Source: Bacteroidales bacterium 52_46 (GTDB taxonomy: Bacteria > Bacteroidota > Bacteroidia > Bacteroidales > Muribaculaceae). From it: a stretch of 64,000 bases of DNA. The stretch is taken from the NCBI GenBank assembly GCA_001915385.1, contig MNQK01000004.1, positions 1 to 64,000 on the forward strand, given 5' to 3'. How positions within the stretch are numbered: position 1 is the stretch's first letter; every line of letters begins with the position of its first letter. The notes beneath the pieces were generated by a model. It was given only the letters and a program-made list of their open reading frames with translations. It ran no database searches and was not told where the DNA came from. Positions 26,189-35,255 of this stretch are shown here, piece after piece. The translations under genes were made by a program, and so were the position numbers.

Positions 26189-26620
26189 TTAGAGGCGGAT
26201 ACAGGCGATGCGGCAGCTGGGGACTTGGTTGGTGGCGAGGGGCTGGCTGTCTTCGTCGGCGAAGTGGAGGAAGCCATGCGCCCTGGCTGTTTGTTTCAGC
26301 CAGTGGATGAAGGCTTTCATCTCGGCGTGGATGACCTCTTGTGTGCCTCGGAAGCTGATGCGGATGATTATGAGTGTCATGTCGGGGATTCCGAGATGGC
26401 CTTCTGAGCGTTCCCATAGGCGGAACTGAATGGTGCGGGCCTCGCCGAAGTAGTGGATGCAAGCTCCGACGGAGTTCCAGTCGAGTGTGGCTTCATCGGG
26501 ATCGCTGCTGAACACTTCTGAGATATAGGCACGGAAGTCAAGGAAGAAGTCCACGATAGCGTCGCGGGTTGTGGATTTGATTTCTTGCATGGGCATTGCA
26601 GGTGTTAAAGGGTTAAACAT
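26189..26620 (-). CDS. Unknown protein, paralogue A
   Basis: A 143-residue protein sharing the core FRLWERSEGHLGIPDMTLI and the C-terminal CRIACIRL with the gene upstream. No family or motif of known function. Its start overlaps the end of the upstream paralogue by 16 bases; an internal ATG at 26596 would avoid most of this. Both proteins end in the same Cys-Lys/Arg-Ile-Ala-Cys pattern. It lies at the cargo end of the mobilization operon. Confidence 0.6.
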   Translation of the reverse strand: MFNPLTPAMPMQEIKSTTRDAIVDFFLDFRAYISEVFSSDPDEATLDWNSVGACIHYFGEARTIQFRLWERSEGHLGIPDMTLIIIRISFRGTQEVIHAEMKAFIHWLKQTARAHGFLHFADEDSQPLATNQVPSCRIACIRL

Positions 26621-27024
26621 GCGATTTTACATCCGGGCATCTGGTTGGGAGCGTCCGTGGGGGCATGGCTCTCGTCAGCAATGTGGCGGAAACCGTTAGC
26701 TTTTGCCGCATCGCGCAGCCATAAAGATACGGCGTCGGATTCTGCTTGAGGATTCGCCACGTTACCGGAGATGTAGAATACGTGGACGATGACGGTCATG
26801 TCGGGTATTCCGAGATGTCCGTTGGAGCTCTCCCATAGACGGAACTCGAAGGCTCGGTTCTGTCCGTGGTATCGTGCGGTTGCGCCTACACAGTTCAAGT
26901 CGAGCATGAGCTGGTCGGGAGTTGCTGAATAGTTCTCTACCATAAACTGATAAAAGTCATGGTAGAAGGCCTTGATGCTCATCTGAGCACCTGCCGAGAT
27001 GGGATTGAAAGAATTTGATTGCAT
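26605..27024 (-). CDS. Unknown protein, paralogue B
   Basis: A 139-residue protein with FRLWESSNGHLGIPDMTVI in the middle and CKIACLTL at the end, matching paralogue A. The frame extends to a TTG at 27051, but the ATG at 27024 is the better start and leaves a 20-base gap to the MobB-like gene. Tandem duplication of an unknown accessory gene is the simplest reading. No export signal. Confidence 0.6.
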   Translation of the reverse strand: MQSNSFNPISAGAQMSIKAFYHDFYQFMVENYSATPDQLMLDLNCVGATARYHGQNRAFEFRLWESSNGHLGIPDMTVIVHVFYISGNVANPQAESDAVSLWLRDAAKANGFRHIADESHAPTDAPNQMPGCKIACLTL

Positions 27025-27044
27025 GGGATTTGGGAGTTTGAAGT

Positions 27045-27827
27045 TTACCAAAGATGGTTGTTGGACTCAGGAGTCCAAGGGTCGGAGGGTCGGAAATAAA
27101 CATGGGTGCGGTCGGCATTCTTTCGGCGTTCATGTCGGATGGTCATTGCCTTTATGCTGTCCTGCTCGTGACGGTTGCCCACCATCATCGCCTCTTCGCG
27201 GAGCATCATGTTACGGATGCCCTCGGCGTCGTAGCTCACACGCTCGTAACGATATAGCCACTCGACTTTCTGAAGATGCTCGTTCTCTTTGTTGAGATTA
27301 TAGCACCAGATGCCGAGACCGACTGCGATAAGCAATAACGCTCCGGCAACGGCATACGCCCATTTGGGAATTGCCGCCCAGATAGCGCCGTTGACGATGC
27401 TATACATCTGGGCTGTAAGCCGCTTTGCCGATTCATTTAGTCCGTTAATCTGGCTTGTGAACTCATTCTGGATGCCGTTGTGAAGTGCATTCTTTACATT
27501 CTTGTCGAGGCCGTCCTTGAAGGCTTTGGCGAAAGCCTCCGCCAGTTCTTTCGGGAAATGCGAGAAGTCAAGGCTTTTGAGTGCATCAATTTTCTGCTTG
27601 GCGAGTGCGGCCTCAACGAGCTTTTTCACCGACTCGTTAGTGGCGATGCTCGAAGGCAGCTCGACTTGAATTTTGTCGGGCACCGCAGGTTCGGCTAACG
27701 TCTGCTCCGTAGCTGATGCCAGCCGGGTATCAATGTCAGTGAGCAAATCCTTGTTCTCTTTCGCAATTTTGAGAAGGCCGTCAATCTTCTCATCCTGTTT
27801 CTTGACGATGGAATACATGTCTGCCAT
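27045..27827 (-). CDS. MobB-like membrane mobilization protein
   Basis: A 260-residue protein with a coiled-coil N-terminal half (residues about 1-135), one transmembrane helix at about 158-178 (YAVAGALLLIAVGLGIWCY) and a charged C-terminal region. Proteins of this layout follow the relaxase in Bacteroides mobilizable elements and probably connect the relaxosome to the coupling protein. It shares a TAATG junction with the relaxase gene. Confidence 0.65.
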   Translation of the reverse strand: MADMYSIVKKQDEKIDGLLKIAKENKDLLTDIDTRLASATEQTLAEPAVPDKIQVELPSSIATNESVKKLVEAALAKQKIDALKSLDFSHFPKELAEAFAKAFKDGLDKNVKNALHNGIQNEFTSQINGLNESAKRLTAQMYSIVNGAIWAAIPKWAYAVAGALLLIAVGLGIWCYNLNKENEHLQKVEWLYRYERVSYDAEGIRNMMLREEAMMVGNRHEQDSIKAMTIRHERRKNADRTHVYFRPSDPWTPESNNHLW

Positions 27828-28495
27828 TATAGTGATCTTCCTTTTTTCTTTTTGGGTTTCTTTTTCATCGCTCGGATGAAGGCTTCTTCCTCGGGGTCAT
27901 AGCCGGGCCCGACTTGGAACAGTCCGCCCAAAGCCTGACAACCGGTCTCGATTATGTTTTCTACCACATTGGCCACGGGCGATTCCTTGACCTTCGCTGT
28001 CACCGAAATCGGTGCCGGTTGCTGAGGCTGTGTCTCCCTGATTCCGGCGTTCTTGGCAAAGAATTTATCCAGACGCTTGTAGGAAAAAGCGCGGTCAATC
28101 TTTGAGCCGTTGAAGGTAAATTCGCCGTCGGAGAAGCGTATGCCCTGCGGCTTGCCAGTTTCGAGATGACGCACAATCAGATATTGCGTGTCCCGGATTC
28201 CCATCCGTTCCATGTATTCTTTCGCCAGCTGCACCATGAAATCATCGGTGAGATGGGGCAAATCCGCCTTGTCGAAACTCACGGCTATGTGTCCGATGGG
28301 TTTGCTGATTCTCTTGTTGAGGCTCGCCCCGATGTCGAAACTGTCCACAATTCTGCGATAATCGTTGCCGAGAATCCCGTCGGAATCTATCACTCGCCAA
28401 GTGTCGGCGGTGTACTGTTCCTTGTCATGGAACTCACGCATGACATAGCCGACAATAGCGGCTGCGGATCCTTTTGCGAGTATTTTTGCTATCAT
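27827..28495 (-). CDS. MobA-type relaxase with internal deletion
   Basis: A 222-residue protein. Residues 1-120 match the N-terminus of Bacteroidetes MobA relaxases: MIAKILAKGSAAAIVGYVM, KPIGHIAVSFDK and YMERMGIRDTQYLIVRH. The sequence then jumps at ETGKPQGIRF to the segment normally found about 100 residues later (FTFNGSKIDRAFSYKRLDKF). The HPHVH metal-binding histidines that follow RH in active relaxases are missing, so it should not nick DNA. The C-terminus is rich in Lys. The start at 28495 overlaps mobC (ATGA). Confidence 0.75.
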   Translation of the reverse strand: MIAKILAKGSAAAIVGYVMREFHDKEQYTADTWRVIDSDGILGNDYRRIVDSFDIGASLNKRISKPIGHIAVSFDKADLPHLTDDFMVQLAKEYMERMGIRDTQYLIVRHLETGKPQGIRFSDGEFTFNGSKIDRAFSYKRLDKFFAKNAGIRETQPQQPAPISVTAKVKESPVANVVENIIETGCQALGGLFQVGPGYDPEEEAFIRAMKKKPKKKKGRSL

Positions 28496-28878
28496 AACAG
28501 AGAGGAATTTGAGGTTCTCAACTTGCCAAGAGTGGCTAAAATTCCATCGAGACAAGCCTCCGCTTTTCGCTTTGTCGAGGGCCATGCATTAGCCTGACAA
28601 GCCTTGACCTGATCGTTGAGATTCTTGCCTTGGTACATCAGTTCGCGTATCGCCTCCCGTTCAAAATCGGTGAGTCGTCCGACAACGGTGAGTCGGAAGG
28701 CGGAGATTCTAAGTAATTCGGCAATACTGACACCGGCGGCCGCGGCCTTGGCTTTCACCTCGCGTTCTTCAGCATCGGTGAAATTCACTGAGACTTTTCG
28801 GTCTCTTTTATCACTGGATTCTTTCTTTGGTCGCCCACGGAGTTTGACTCCAGGAGCGTCCTGATTGAACTTTCTCAT
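28492..28878 (-). CDS. MobC-type relaxosome accessory protein
   Basis: A 128-residue DNA-binding protein. It has a basic N-terminus (LRGRPKKESSDKRDRKVSVNF), a ribbon-helix-helix-like core (TDAEEREVKAKAAAAGVSIAELLR) and a helical tail with GKNLNDQVKACQ typical of MobC. It probably binds the adjacent oriT and opens it for the relaxase. Confidence 0.8.
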   Translation of the reverse strand: MRKFNQDAPGVKLRGRPKKESSDKRDRKVSVNFTDAEEREVKAKAAAAGVSIAELLRISAFRLTVVGRLTDFEREAIRELMYQGKNLNDQVKACQANAWPSTKRKAEACLDGILATLGKLRTSNSSLL

Positions 28879-28885
28879 TCGTTGG

Positions 28886-28989
28886 GTTGGGGATGGTGAC
28901 CGTAGGGAACAGAGAGCGTCCTATGGGATGCGAGGGGTTTCGGATTGGAAATTTTTTTACCTCCCGAAACATACCCTTGCATCCCCAAC
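28886..28989. other. Candidate origin of transfer (oriT)
   Basis: The 174-base gap between mobC and the DUF3408 gene contains a perfect 10-bp inverted repeat (GTTGGGGATG at 28886-28895, CATCCCCAAC at 28980-28989) enclosing a second inverted repeat around GTTTCGG/CCGAAAC. Position next to mobC and nested inverted repeats are typical of oriT. The nick site cannot be assigned. Confidence 0.45.
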
Positions 28990-29052
28990 TAATCCGCTAT
29001 CGTTTCTTAGTTGCGCGTTGACGATAACCGCTCCCTGCGGTCGGGTTAAACA

Positions 29053-29550
29053 TTAGAGCTTGCGCCAGATTTCGGTGTCGTCACCGTAGAGGTCGAGGTG
29101 CTCTATAAGGATGGCGTTGATGTAGCTGCCGACAGTAGTGTCGCGGTCGCCGAGGATACGGGCGATACGTTCAAGCTTCTCCCATACGCTGTCCTCGATG
29201 TTGACCGGATGACGCTTTACCAGCTTTGACGGCATGAGATATGTAGCCTTGAAATCGGCGAAGTCCGATTTGCGTTGCTGCTTGCCGATACGCTGTTGCT
29301 TGGGCTGTCCGGTTGTAGCAGTCACGTAAGTGGCCTCGGTTGCTGCCTGTTCGTTGTCAAACAGATTGTCCGCGTTGGCAGGAGGGGCGCTGTTAATAGT
29401 GTTATCGCTGTTAACAGTAGAAGAGGTGGTGATAGAGTTATCTGATTTCATTGTTACTTCGGGGTTAGGGGGTGAAACTTTGGATTTGGGTGCATCAGTC
29501 AACTTGGTTGACTTGGATGCGGGTGTTGACGGAGATTTTTTCGCAGTCAT
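29053..29550 (-). CDS. DUF3408 mobile-element protein
   Basis: A 165-residue protein with a Ser/Thr/Pro-rich disordered N-terminal half and a C-terminal DUF3408 domain (HPVNIEDSVWEKLERIARILGDRDTTVGSYINAILIEHL). DUF3408 proteins accompany mobilization modules of Bacteroides conjugative and mobilizable elements and probably bind DNA. Its start overlaps the stop of the primase-like gene by 4 bases. Confidence 0.75.
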   Translation of the reverse strand: MTAKKSPSTPASKSTKLTDAPKSKVSPPNPEVTMKSDNSITTSSTVNSDNTINSAPPANADNLFDNEQAATEATYVTATTGQPKQQRIGKQQRKSDFADFKATYLMPSKLVKRHPVNIEDSVWEKLERIARILGDRDTTVGSYINAILIEHLDLYGDDTEIWRKL

Positions 29551-30659
29551 TGTTTTTCTGTTTTTGAGAGTTTGTGAATAGTATCAGTGTCCGGGTCATA
29601 CCGTTCAACTGACACAAGAGTTAGTTGCAGGTCATCAATGAGTTTCTGTAACGTCGGATTCTTCCTAATCATGGCTTGCAGCACAGCTTGGTCAGGCTCG
29701 ATTTGCAGGAGATAGTCTGCAATGTCAAGTCCTGCTGTTCGCTCGTTATCAGTGGCAATTTTTTCAAGATAGTTGAAGATGCTTGCCTCTATACCGAGAT
29801 TGCGGAGCAAACTAAGTTTCTGCTGCCACTGATCGGTCGCGCCGATGTCCGGATACAGGATAACCTGATGACCTTTGAAAACACAGAGTGCATCGGTATT
29901 GTCATCGGCTTGCCGCTTTGCGTTAGCAAAGAACCATCCGTTTTTCCCGCCGGAAGCGAGCCACACATATTCTGGCAGATAATAAGCTGCCACAAGTGCG
30001 GTTTTCTCGCTCTCGACAATAGCGACAGGCTTACCTCTGTTCATCGGCAGGAGATGTTCACCGAAAAAGCACTGACGCAGGTTGAAATCGGGCAGTCGGA
30101 GCAACGAATGAACCCATGTAACATGGTTGAACGGTTCCTTCACGCGCTTGCCTGTTTCGGCATCGTAGAGCATCACCTTTCCGGTGCGGACGCCGCCGTT
30201 GATGTCTGTCTGCCAGAACACGCATGAGCCCGGCCAGTGCTTTGAGGTGCCGACGCGGTAATCTTTCATCAACCGGAGAGCATCCTCGGCTCCGACCTTG
30301 GAGCGGAGGAACAGATAGAGATTGTTTTTCTCATAGCCGCGCAGTGTCTGTGCAACAGTCTCTGCGCTGATGAAGAAGAGTTGCTTTCGCTGCTCGGTCG
30401 GCTTGGCTCGCCATGCTGACGGGGTTGCGAAATCGTGGTGCTGTGGCTTTGATTGCGGATTGCGTTCGAAGAATTCCTTTGGCGTAAGATGGTAACCGCA
30501 ACTCTGTTCATGGTCGCATCTTCCGACATCATCAGGAAACAAGATTTGTTTCTCGGTGTCGATGTAGCGGCTAAAACAGCGTTTCTTGTGGCAGGCAGGG
30601 CAACAATGGCGGCTTCCGGCTCCCTTATAGGGCTGGAGAATGAATCTATGATTATTCAT
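29547..30659 (-). CDS. Zinc-finger/Toprim primase-like protein
   Basis: A 370-residue protein. The N-terminal zinc-binding region has CCPAC and RCDHEQSCGYH. The middle has a Toprim pattern (AIVESEKTALVAAYY with the catalytic Glu, VILYPDIG with the Asp). The layout is that of DUF6371/CHC2-type primases that start replication in Bacteroides elements. It is co-transcribed with the DUF3408 gene and lies downstream of the DUF3987 gene, its usual partner. Confidence 0.75.
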   Translation of the reverse strand: MNNHRFILQPYKGAGSRHCCPACHKKRCFSRYIDTEKQILFPDDVGRCDHEQSCGYHLTPKEFFERNPQSKPQHHDFATPSAWRAKPTEQRKQLFFISAETVAQTLRGYEKNNLYLFLRSKVGAEDALRLMKDYRVGTSKHWPGSCVFWQTDINGGVRTGKVMLYDAETGKRVKEPFNHVTWVHSLLRLPDFNLRQCFFGEHLLPMNRGKPVAIVESEKTALVAAYYLPEYVWLASGGKNGWFFANAKRQADDNTDALCVFKGHQVILYPDIGATDQWQQKLSLLRNLGIEASIFNYLEKIATDNERTAGLDIADYLLQIEPDQAVLQAMIRKNPTLQKLIDDLQLTLVSVERYDPDTDTIHKLSKTEKQ

Positions 30660-30749
30660 AGCGTTAATTATGAAATTTGGGTGGTGCAGTTTATGCAGTT
30701 TCCGCAGTTTGCTTGATGAAACTGCCGGAACTGCGGAAGCTGCATGGAG

Positions 30750-32108
30750 TTAGAGCTTGAGATATTTGCCATGCGAGGACTTCTGGAATAGTTTGCCAAG
30801 ATTGTTTTTCAGGAATTCCATAAAGGTGCGTTCTGCCATATCATTAGCTTTTGCTATGGCGATGCCTTCTCCGGTCTCAAATTCTAGAGGGAGTGCGCTG
30901 ACTATTGCCAACTGCTGTGCCGTAAGCGACAATTCCTTTAGGATTGTCTGAACCTTTACTGCTGATTCCTTGAAATATTCGGCAAGAGAAATGGCCCGTT
31001 CAACAGATATGAAGTCAATCATATCCTTTCCGGCATCATTGCACGCCCAGAGTGCCATCTGAATAATCAGACAGAACCGTATGGCATAAATCTGGAGTTT
31101 GCAATAGATACCGACAATCGTCTCGTTTGGCTCTCGGTCGCAGATGTCAGACAACTCGTGTTGCCACTTGAACAGGCGTATCATGGCTTCCTCGGTAAAC
31201 GGTATGCATACCGGCAGAATGTCGTTGTTTTCATCAACGGTGCATTGCAATTCCATGAGTCTCGATAAAATGCGCTGCCATTCAGCGGCCACATCGAATG
31301 TCGGCTGCTTCATCGACCACCGGGTAGAAGTTTCGTGGCGGAGCAGGACAAACAGAATACGGTCAATGAAACCATTGGCAGAGCGTTCACCTTTGGCAAG
31401 TTCGGAAAGGATGCGTTTTTGCATCGTGCCGATAACGGATACAAACGGACGCTTGATGAAGATTGAGCTGCGCGAGCTTTTGCGGTCGGACATGGTAGGC
31501 TTGGCACTGAACACCGACAGCCAGAATTGTTCCTCAGAACCGTTATTATAACGGTTGAAGTTCTTGACCCATGCCGAGAGTTCATCCGACAATAGACATA
31601 GACCACGGCGGTTTTGCGAATGAACGAGACTCAGTCCTTCCGGAGTAATATCAGACACAAGAAAACGGTGGCGGACAGGTTCACGGGGGCAGATCTCAAT
31701 ACCTTTTTCTGCACGTTCCTTCCGGCTCATATCGAGTTGGTCCTGATATTCCAGATACTGTTTCTCGTAAATCCGGTTTTGCTCGTAGTCATGCTCCACA
31801 AACGGACGCATTGCAAAACTCAGCGGATGGCTCTTATTGGCTCCTGGTCTTCCGATTAGTGCCATATACAGGATGGCGCTCTCGTCCCAGCCCTCTTTCA
31901 TCAGCGCAAGATGCGTGTTGCCTATCGCTACCGACACAGCCACCAGCATCGCCGCCGCGACATAATCGACGGGAAATCCATAGCAGTCGTTCACCTCCCT
32001 GATGATACGTTGGATTTTGGAGGGATAGAGGCTAATGGGAAATCCGCCGCCGGTGATAGCTGCAATGATCGATTGCCTTGTCGAGCACGAGCTGTGGTGT
32101 AAACACAT
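30750..32108 (-). CDS. DUF3987 helicase-like replication protein
   Basis: A 452-residue protein of the DUF3987 family: GGGFPISLYPSKIQRII near the start, IGRPGANKSHPL as the Walker A region, RFLVSDITPEGLSLVH, and LLSDELSAWVKNFNRYNNGSEEQFWLSVFSAKP. With the primase-like protein it probably initiates replication of the element. The natural start is uncertain: ATG 32115, 7 bases upstream, opens a different frame (MSDVFTPQLVLDKA) that would join this one after a single-base shift, so the N-terminus may be frameshifted. Confidence 0.75.
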   Translation of the reverse strand: MCLHHSSCSTRQSIIAAITGGGFPISLYPSKIQRIIREVNDCYGFPVDYVAAAMLVAVSVAIGNTHLALMKEGWDESAILYMALIGRPGANKSHPLSFAMRPFVEHDYEQNRIYEKQYLEYQDQLDMSRKERAEKGIEICPREPVRHRFLVSDITPEGLSLVHSQNRRGLCLLSDELSAWVKNFNRYNNGSEEQFWLSVFSAKPTMSDRKSSRSSIFIKRPFVSVIGTMQKRILSELAKGERSANGFIDRILFVLLRHETSTRWSMKQPTFDVAAEWQRILSRLMELQCTVDENNDILPVCIPFTEEAMIRLFKWQHELSDICDREPNETIVGIYCKLQIYAIRFCLIIQMALWACNDAGKDMIDFISVERAISLAEYFKESAVKVQTILKELSLTAQQLAIVSALPLEFETGEGIAIAKANDMAERTFMEFLKNNLGKLFQKSSHGKYLKL

Positions 32109-32118
32109 CGCTCATAAG

Positions 32119-32502
32119 CTAACGGCTCATGTGGTTTCGTCCGCCGGGGCGCAGACCTTTGTTCATCTCGGCAACCATTTCATCATATTTCTCTTGCTGA
32201 GATTTTGGTTTGCCGGATGCCATATATTCCAGAAGCTCGCTCCTGATGAATCGCCATGCTTTGCCGCCGGGATTCTTATATGCCGGGATGATTCCGGCGC
32301 GAGCCTTTTCATAGAGAGTGTTCTTGCACTCTCCGAGTAGTTTGCAGGCCTCCTTCGCAGTGATGAAAGGAGAACTGTCAGTTGAAGGGGGAGCGAGCAC
32401 GTTGCACAGCTCCCGCAGCTCATCTTGCAAGACTGATACTCGCTCGATGAGATAGACTACCGCTTCGGGAAGTCTGTCGAAAGTCACGGGTGTTGTGAAC
32501 AT
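32119..32502 (-). CDS. Excisionase-like helix-turn-helix protein
   Basis: A 127-residue protein with a MerR/HTH_17-type DNA-binding segment (FITAKEACKLLGECKNTLYEKARAGIIPAYKNPGGKAWRFIRSELLEYM). Such proteins act as excisionases or regulators in Bacteroides elements. The ATG at 32502 is used; the frame extends to a TTG at 32538. It lies 4 bases upstream of the first possible start of the DUF3987 gene. Confidence 0.75.
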   Translation of the reverse strand: MFTTPVTFDRLPEAVVYLIERVSVLQDELRELCNVLAPPSTDSSPFITAKEACKLLGECKNTLYEKARAGIIPAYKNPGGKAWRFIRSELLEYMASGKPKSQQEKYDEMVAEMNKGLRPGGRNHMSR

Positions 32503-32702
32503 GGAAACAACCGAATCCTTAGGAAACCGCTGTGCCAACGTGGCACATCCGGGCTAAAGATTCGATTGCAAATGTATAAGGAGATAAATAGGAGAACAAT
32601 AAGCTTTAATGAGCCTCAAAAGTATCTCCAAACCCTCTCCAAAGCCTCCCCGACGGATAAAAACGAGTTCTCCAGCAGGAGATTTGTTGAGATTGGTGAA
32701 TT

Positions 32703-33962
32703 TTAACCGGCGAGAAGTTCATTATCAAGGCATCTTGAATTTTTGCCTTTTTTCATCTGCCGGTCAATGAAATTTTCAAATTCCTCTTCAGTCATGGGTT
32801 CATCGTCTTCATCATCTTCCCCATCATCATTAGAGTGGTCGTAGTCCTCGTTGTCCCATTCATCGTCGTCATCGGGCCTTTCTTCGTCTTCAAACAGCGG
32901 AGGCATTCTCACTGGTCGATTTTCTGTTTGGATTGGAGTAATGGTGTCCGCTTCCTCATTAGGAGGCTCGATTGCTTGAGCTACGGTCGCCGGTCCAGCG
33001 TCTTCCGAGATGAAACTTGTTTTTGTGTCCTTGATTGCTTCCGATTGTTGAACTTCGTTTGAAAGACGATATTCTTCAATCGAGAAATTGTTGTCAAAGC
33101 GTTCTTCGATTTTGATCACACCCTTGCGTGGATTCTGTTTGAGTTTCTTTGGAAGCTGATTGTCTGAAAGACCATCAAGATGATAGTGGAATGTGGTTTT
33201 CAGGAAGTGGGTGATGAAGTTGTTTTGTTTTCCGAAGAGTCTTCCCATATTCCATCCATAGTGCAGCAGTGCCCATTTCTCGACAGGGGCAGAAACTTCA
33301 ATTCTCCGTATTTTGCCTCCAGCCTCAATTTCTTCGGTGCTACGCGGATCCCAGTTGGGAGTGGAAGCTTTCTGAAATAATCCCAGCTTTAAAAGAAGTG
33401 TCGGGACATCTCGCTGTTTGACGTAGCTACCGAGTACCTCGATGGTATACTCACAGGCAAATCTATATACGGCATCTTCCCGTGTCTGTATGAGTTCTGA
33501 TGCCGAATTTTTCTTCTCGTTGATGTTTACAGATACAATACCATCTTCATCTTTTGAAATCGTTGCTCCGGTCGGGACTGCAACTTCACGTTTCAGGTCA
33601 GACATTACATTGCGCATTATCTGCTCTAAATCATCGCGCGATACCGCACCCTGTTCAGGAGAAGGGGAAGGCAGTTCTACGGATGACTCTGTTGCAAGTG
33701 GTTGGGGTGATGGAGCTTTTACCTTTTCTTCTTTTTCCTTATTTTCGCCGATTAACGGCATGTCTTTACCGGAAAGGAACTCAACGAGTATTGCATAAAG
33801 GGCAAGTCCGCCGATTATAATCAGGCAAAAGAATACATTGGCATTGAATTCTGATTCTCCTTTGGAGAGGATGGAGTGGCGGATGACCAGTGCCGAAAAT
33901 ATATCGACAGCTATCACCAGCACAAGCAGCCAGGGATGATGGCCTTTGAATAGGTCTTTCAT
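32703..33962 (-). CDS. Membrane protein with acidic C-terminal tail
   Basis: A 419-residue protein with two N-terminal transmembrane helices (residues about 11-29 and 43-62), a Pro/Ser/Glu-rich linker, and a central globular domain (SELIQTREDAVYRFACEYTIEVLGSYV to WALLHYGWNMGRLF). The tail is strongly acidic (runs of Asp and Glu at about 350-395). It resembles accessory proteins encoded beside integrases in mobilizable elements, but the family is not recognised. The 200 bases before it (32503-32702) hold no gene. Confidence 0.6.
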   Translation of the reverse strand: MKDLFKGHHPWLLVLVIAVDIFSALVIRHSILSKGESEFNANVFFCLIIIGGLALYAILVEFLSGKDMPLIGENKEKEEKVKAPSPQPLATESSVELPSPSPEQGAVSRDDLEQIMRNVMSDLKREVAVPTGATISKDEDGIVSVNINEKKNSASELIQTREDAVYRFACEYTIEVLGSYVKQRDVPTLLLKLGLFQKASTPNWDPRSTEEIEAGGKIRRIEVSAPVEKWALLHYGWNMGRLFGKQNNFITHFLKTTFHYHLDGLSDNQLPKKLKQNPRKGVIKIEERFDNNFSIEEYRLSNEVQQSEAIKDTKTSFISEDAGPATVAQAIEPPNEEADTITPIQTENRPVRMPPLFEDEERPDDDDEWDNEDYDHSNDDGEDDEDDEPMTEEEFENFIDRQMKKGKNSRCLDNELLAG

Positions 33963-34060
33963 ACGGTGGTTGTTTAATCTTATAAGTCTTAAAATTTGAT
34001 GAGTTTAACAAACAAAGTTAAAACACGATGCCTCTATCTATTGTTCAGCAGAAATATAAT

Positions 34061-34091
34061 AAAGCCATCCCACGGAATGCGAGATGGCTTT
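34061..34091 (-). terminator. Terminator of the integrase gene
   Basis: AAAGCCATC (34061-34069) pairs perfectly with GATGGCTTT (34083-34091); on the minus strand the hairpin is followed by ATTATA. It lies 18 bases after the integrase stop codon. Confidence 0.6.
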
Positions 34092-34108
34092 ACTTGAAAG
34101 ATAATGGA

Positions 34109-35221
34109 TTATTTCAGGGTGATGGCGTTGGATGCCTCGCGCTTCTTATCGCTGACCACATCGGCATAAATTTGAGTTGTTCTGACGCTACGGTGCGTAA
34201 GCATTTTTGAGACAACATATACGTCGATGCCCAGCGAGATAAGAATGGTAGCGAATGAGTGACGTAGGCAATGAAAGGAGAGTTTCTTCTCGATGCCCGC
34301 TGCCTTGACCCATTTCTTGAAAGGCTGTTGTGCCATAGAGCGACGAAAACCTTTGAAGATTAGACCTTCGCCACGCTCACTGCAGTATTTGAGCGCTTCG
34401 TCGCTGACGAGGAGAGTGGCTTCGGTGTCGGTCTTCTCAGTACAGAGTCTGATGCAATAGCCGCCGTCGGGACTGCGTTCGATATTCTCCCAGCGCAGTT
34501 GCAACAGGTCGCTGAGACGTAGCCCGGTGAACAGTCCGAACATAGAGGCTCGTTTGAGAACAGGCACCTCACAGTCAGTTGCATCGAGAATCTTCATCTC
34601 GTCAAGCGTCAGATACTCCTTCTTTACCTCCTGCCACTTGATGCCTTCAAGGAAGTCGTTGACATTCTCGGTGAGGTACTTCTCCTTGTATGCCATTTTC
34701 AGCAGGCAGCGGAATGTGGACCAGTAGCCCGCTGCCGAGTTGTTGGAGAGTGGGATTTTCTTATCCGGGTGTCTGAGGTTGTGAGCGTAAAGCAAAAACT
34801 CCCGGAAGTCTTCGCACAGGCTGGCGGTAACATCGCCGAATGTGCAGCTGCCGCCGCAGAATTTCTTGAAGTGGAGATAGACGCACATCCATTTGTCGTA
34901 CTTGCTCTTCGCTTTCTTCTCGAAGTAGGCGAGGAAGTCCATCTTCAGTTTTGCCCTGTCAAGGAACCCGAACTGTTCATTGATAAGGCTCTGATAGCGG
35001 ATGCAGCGGATAGCCTCGGCCTTCTCTTCCATTTCCTGATTGAAACGGCGTTGCATCTCGTTGGCAGGTTCGGCATAGATGACTATGCCGAGGGTCTCGC
35101 GGCGCGTCATCTTGTTGGTGTGAGGATTGCGTATCGCCGGATAATAATCGAGGTAGAGCGATACTTTTCCTCCGACATAAGGACGGCGACGGAGGAATAC
35201 TTTGGTACAGGTGTTTGTCAT
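34109..35221 (-). CDS. Tyrosine recombinase (integrase)
   Basis: A 370-residue integrase with the Bacteroidetes SAM-like core-binding domain (residues about 95-195) and a catalytic domain holding R235 (TGLRLSDLL), H317 and R320 (HCLRHSF), H343 (LTHRS) and the nucleophile Y352 (IYADV). All catalytic residues are present. It lies at the mnmE-proximal end of the mobilizable element and is the likely enzyme of integration and excision. Confidence 0.95.
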   Translation of the reverse strand: MTNTCTKVFLRRRPYVGGKVSLYLDYYPAIRNPHTNKMTRRETLGIVIYAEPANEMQRRFNQEMEEKAEAIRCIRYQSLINEQFGFLDRAKLKMDFLAYFEKKAKSKYDKWMCVYLHFKKFCGGSCTFGDVTASLCEDFREFLLYAHNLRHPDKKIPLSNNSAAGYWSTFRCLLKMAYKEKYLTENVNDFLEGIKWQEVKKEYLTLDEMKILDATDCEVPVLKRASMFGLFTGLRLSDLLQLRWENIERSPDGGYCIRLCTEKTDTEATLLVSDEALKYCSERGEGLIFKGFRRSMAQQPFKKWVKAAGIEKKLSFHCLRHSFATILISLGIDVYVVSKMLTHRSVRTTQIYADVVSDKKREASNAITLK

Positions 35222-35255
35222 TGCTTTTATGGGTTTGATGGTTGAAAATTAGCTA

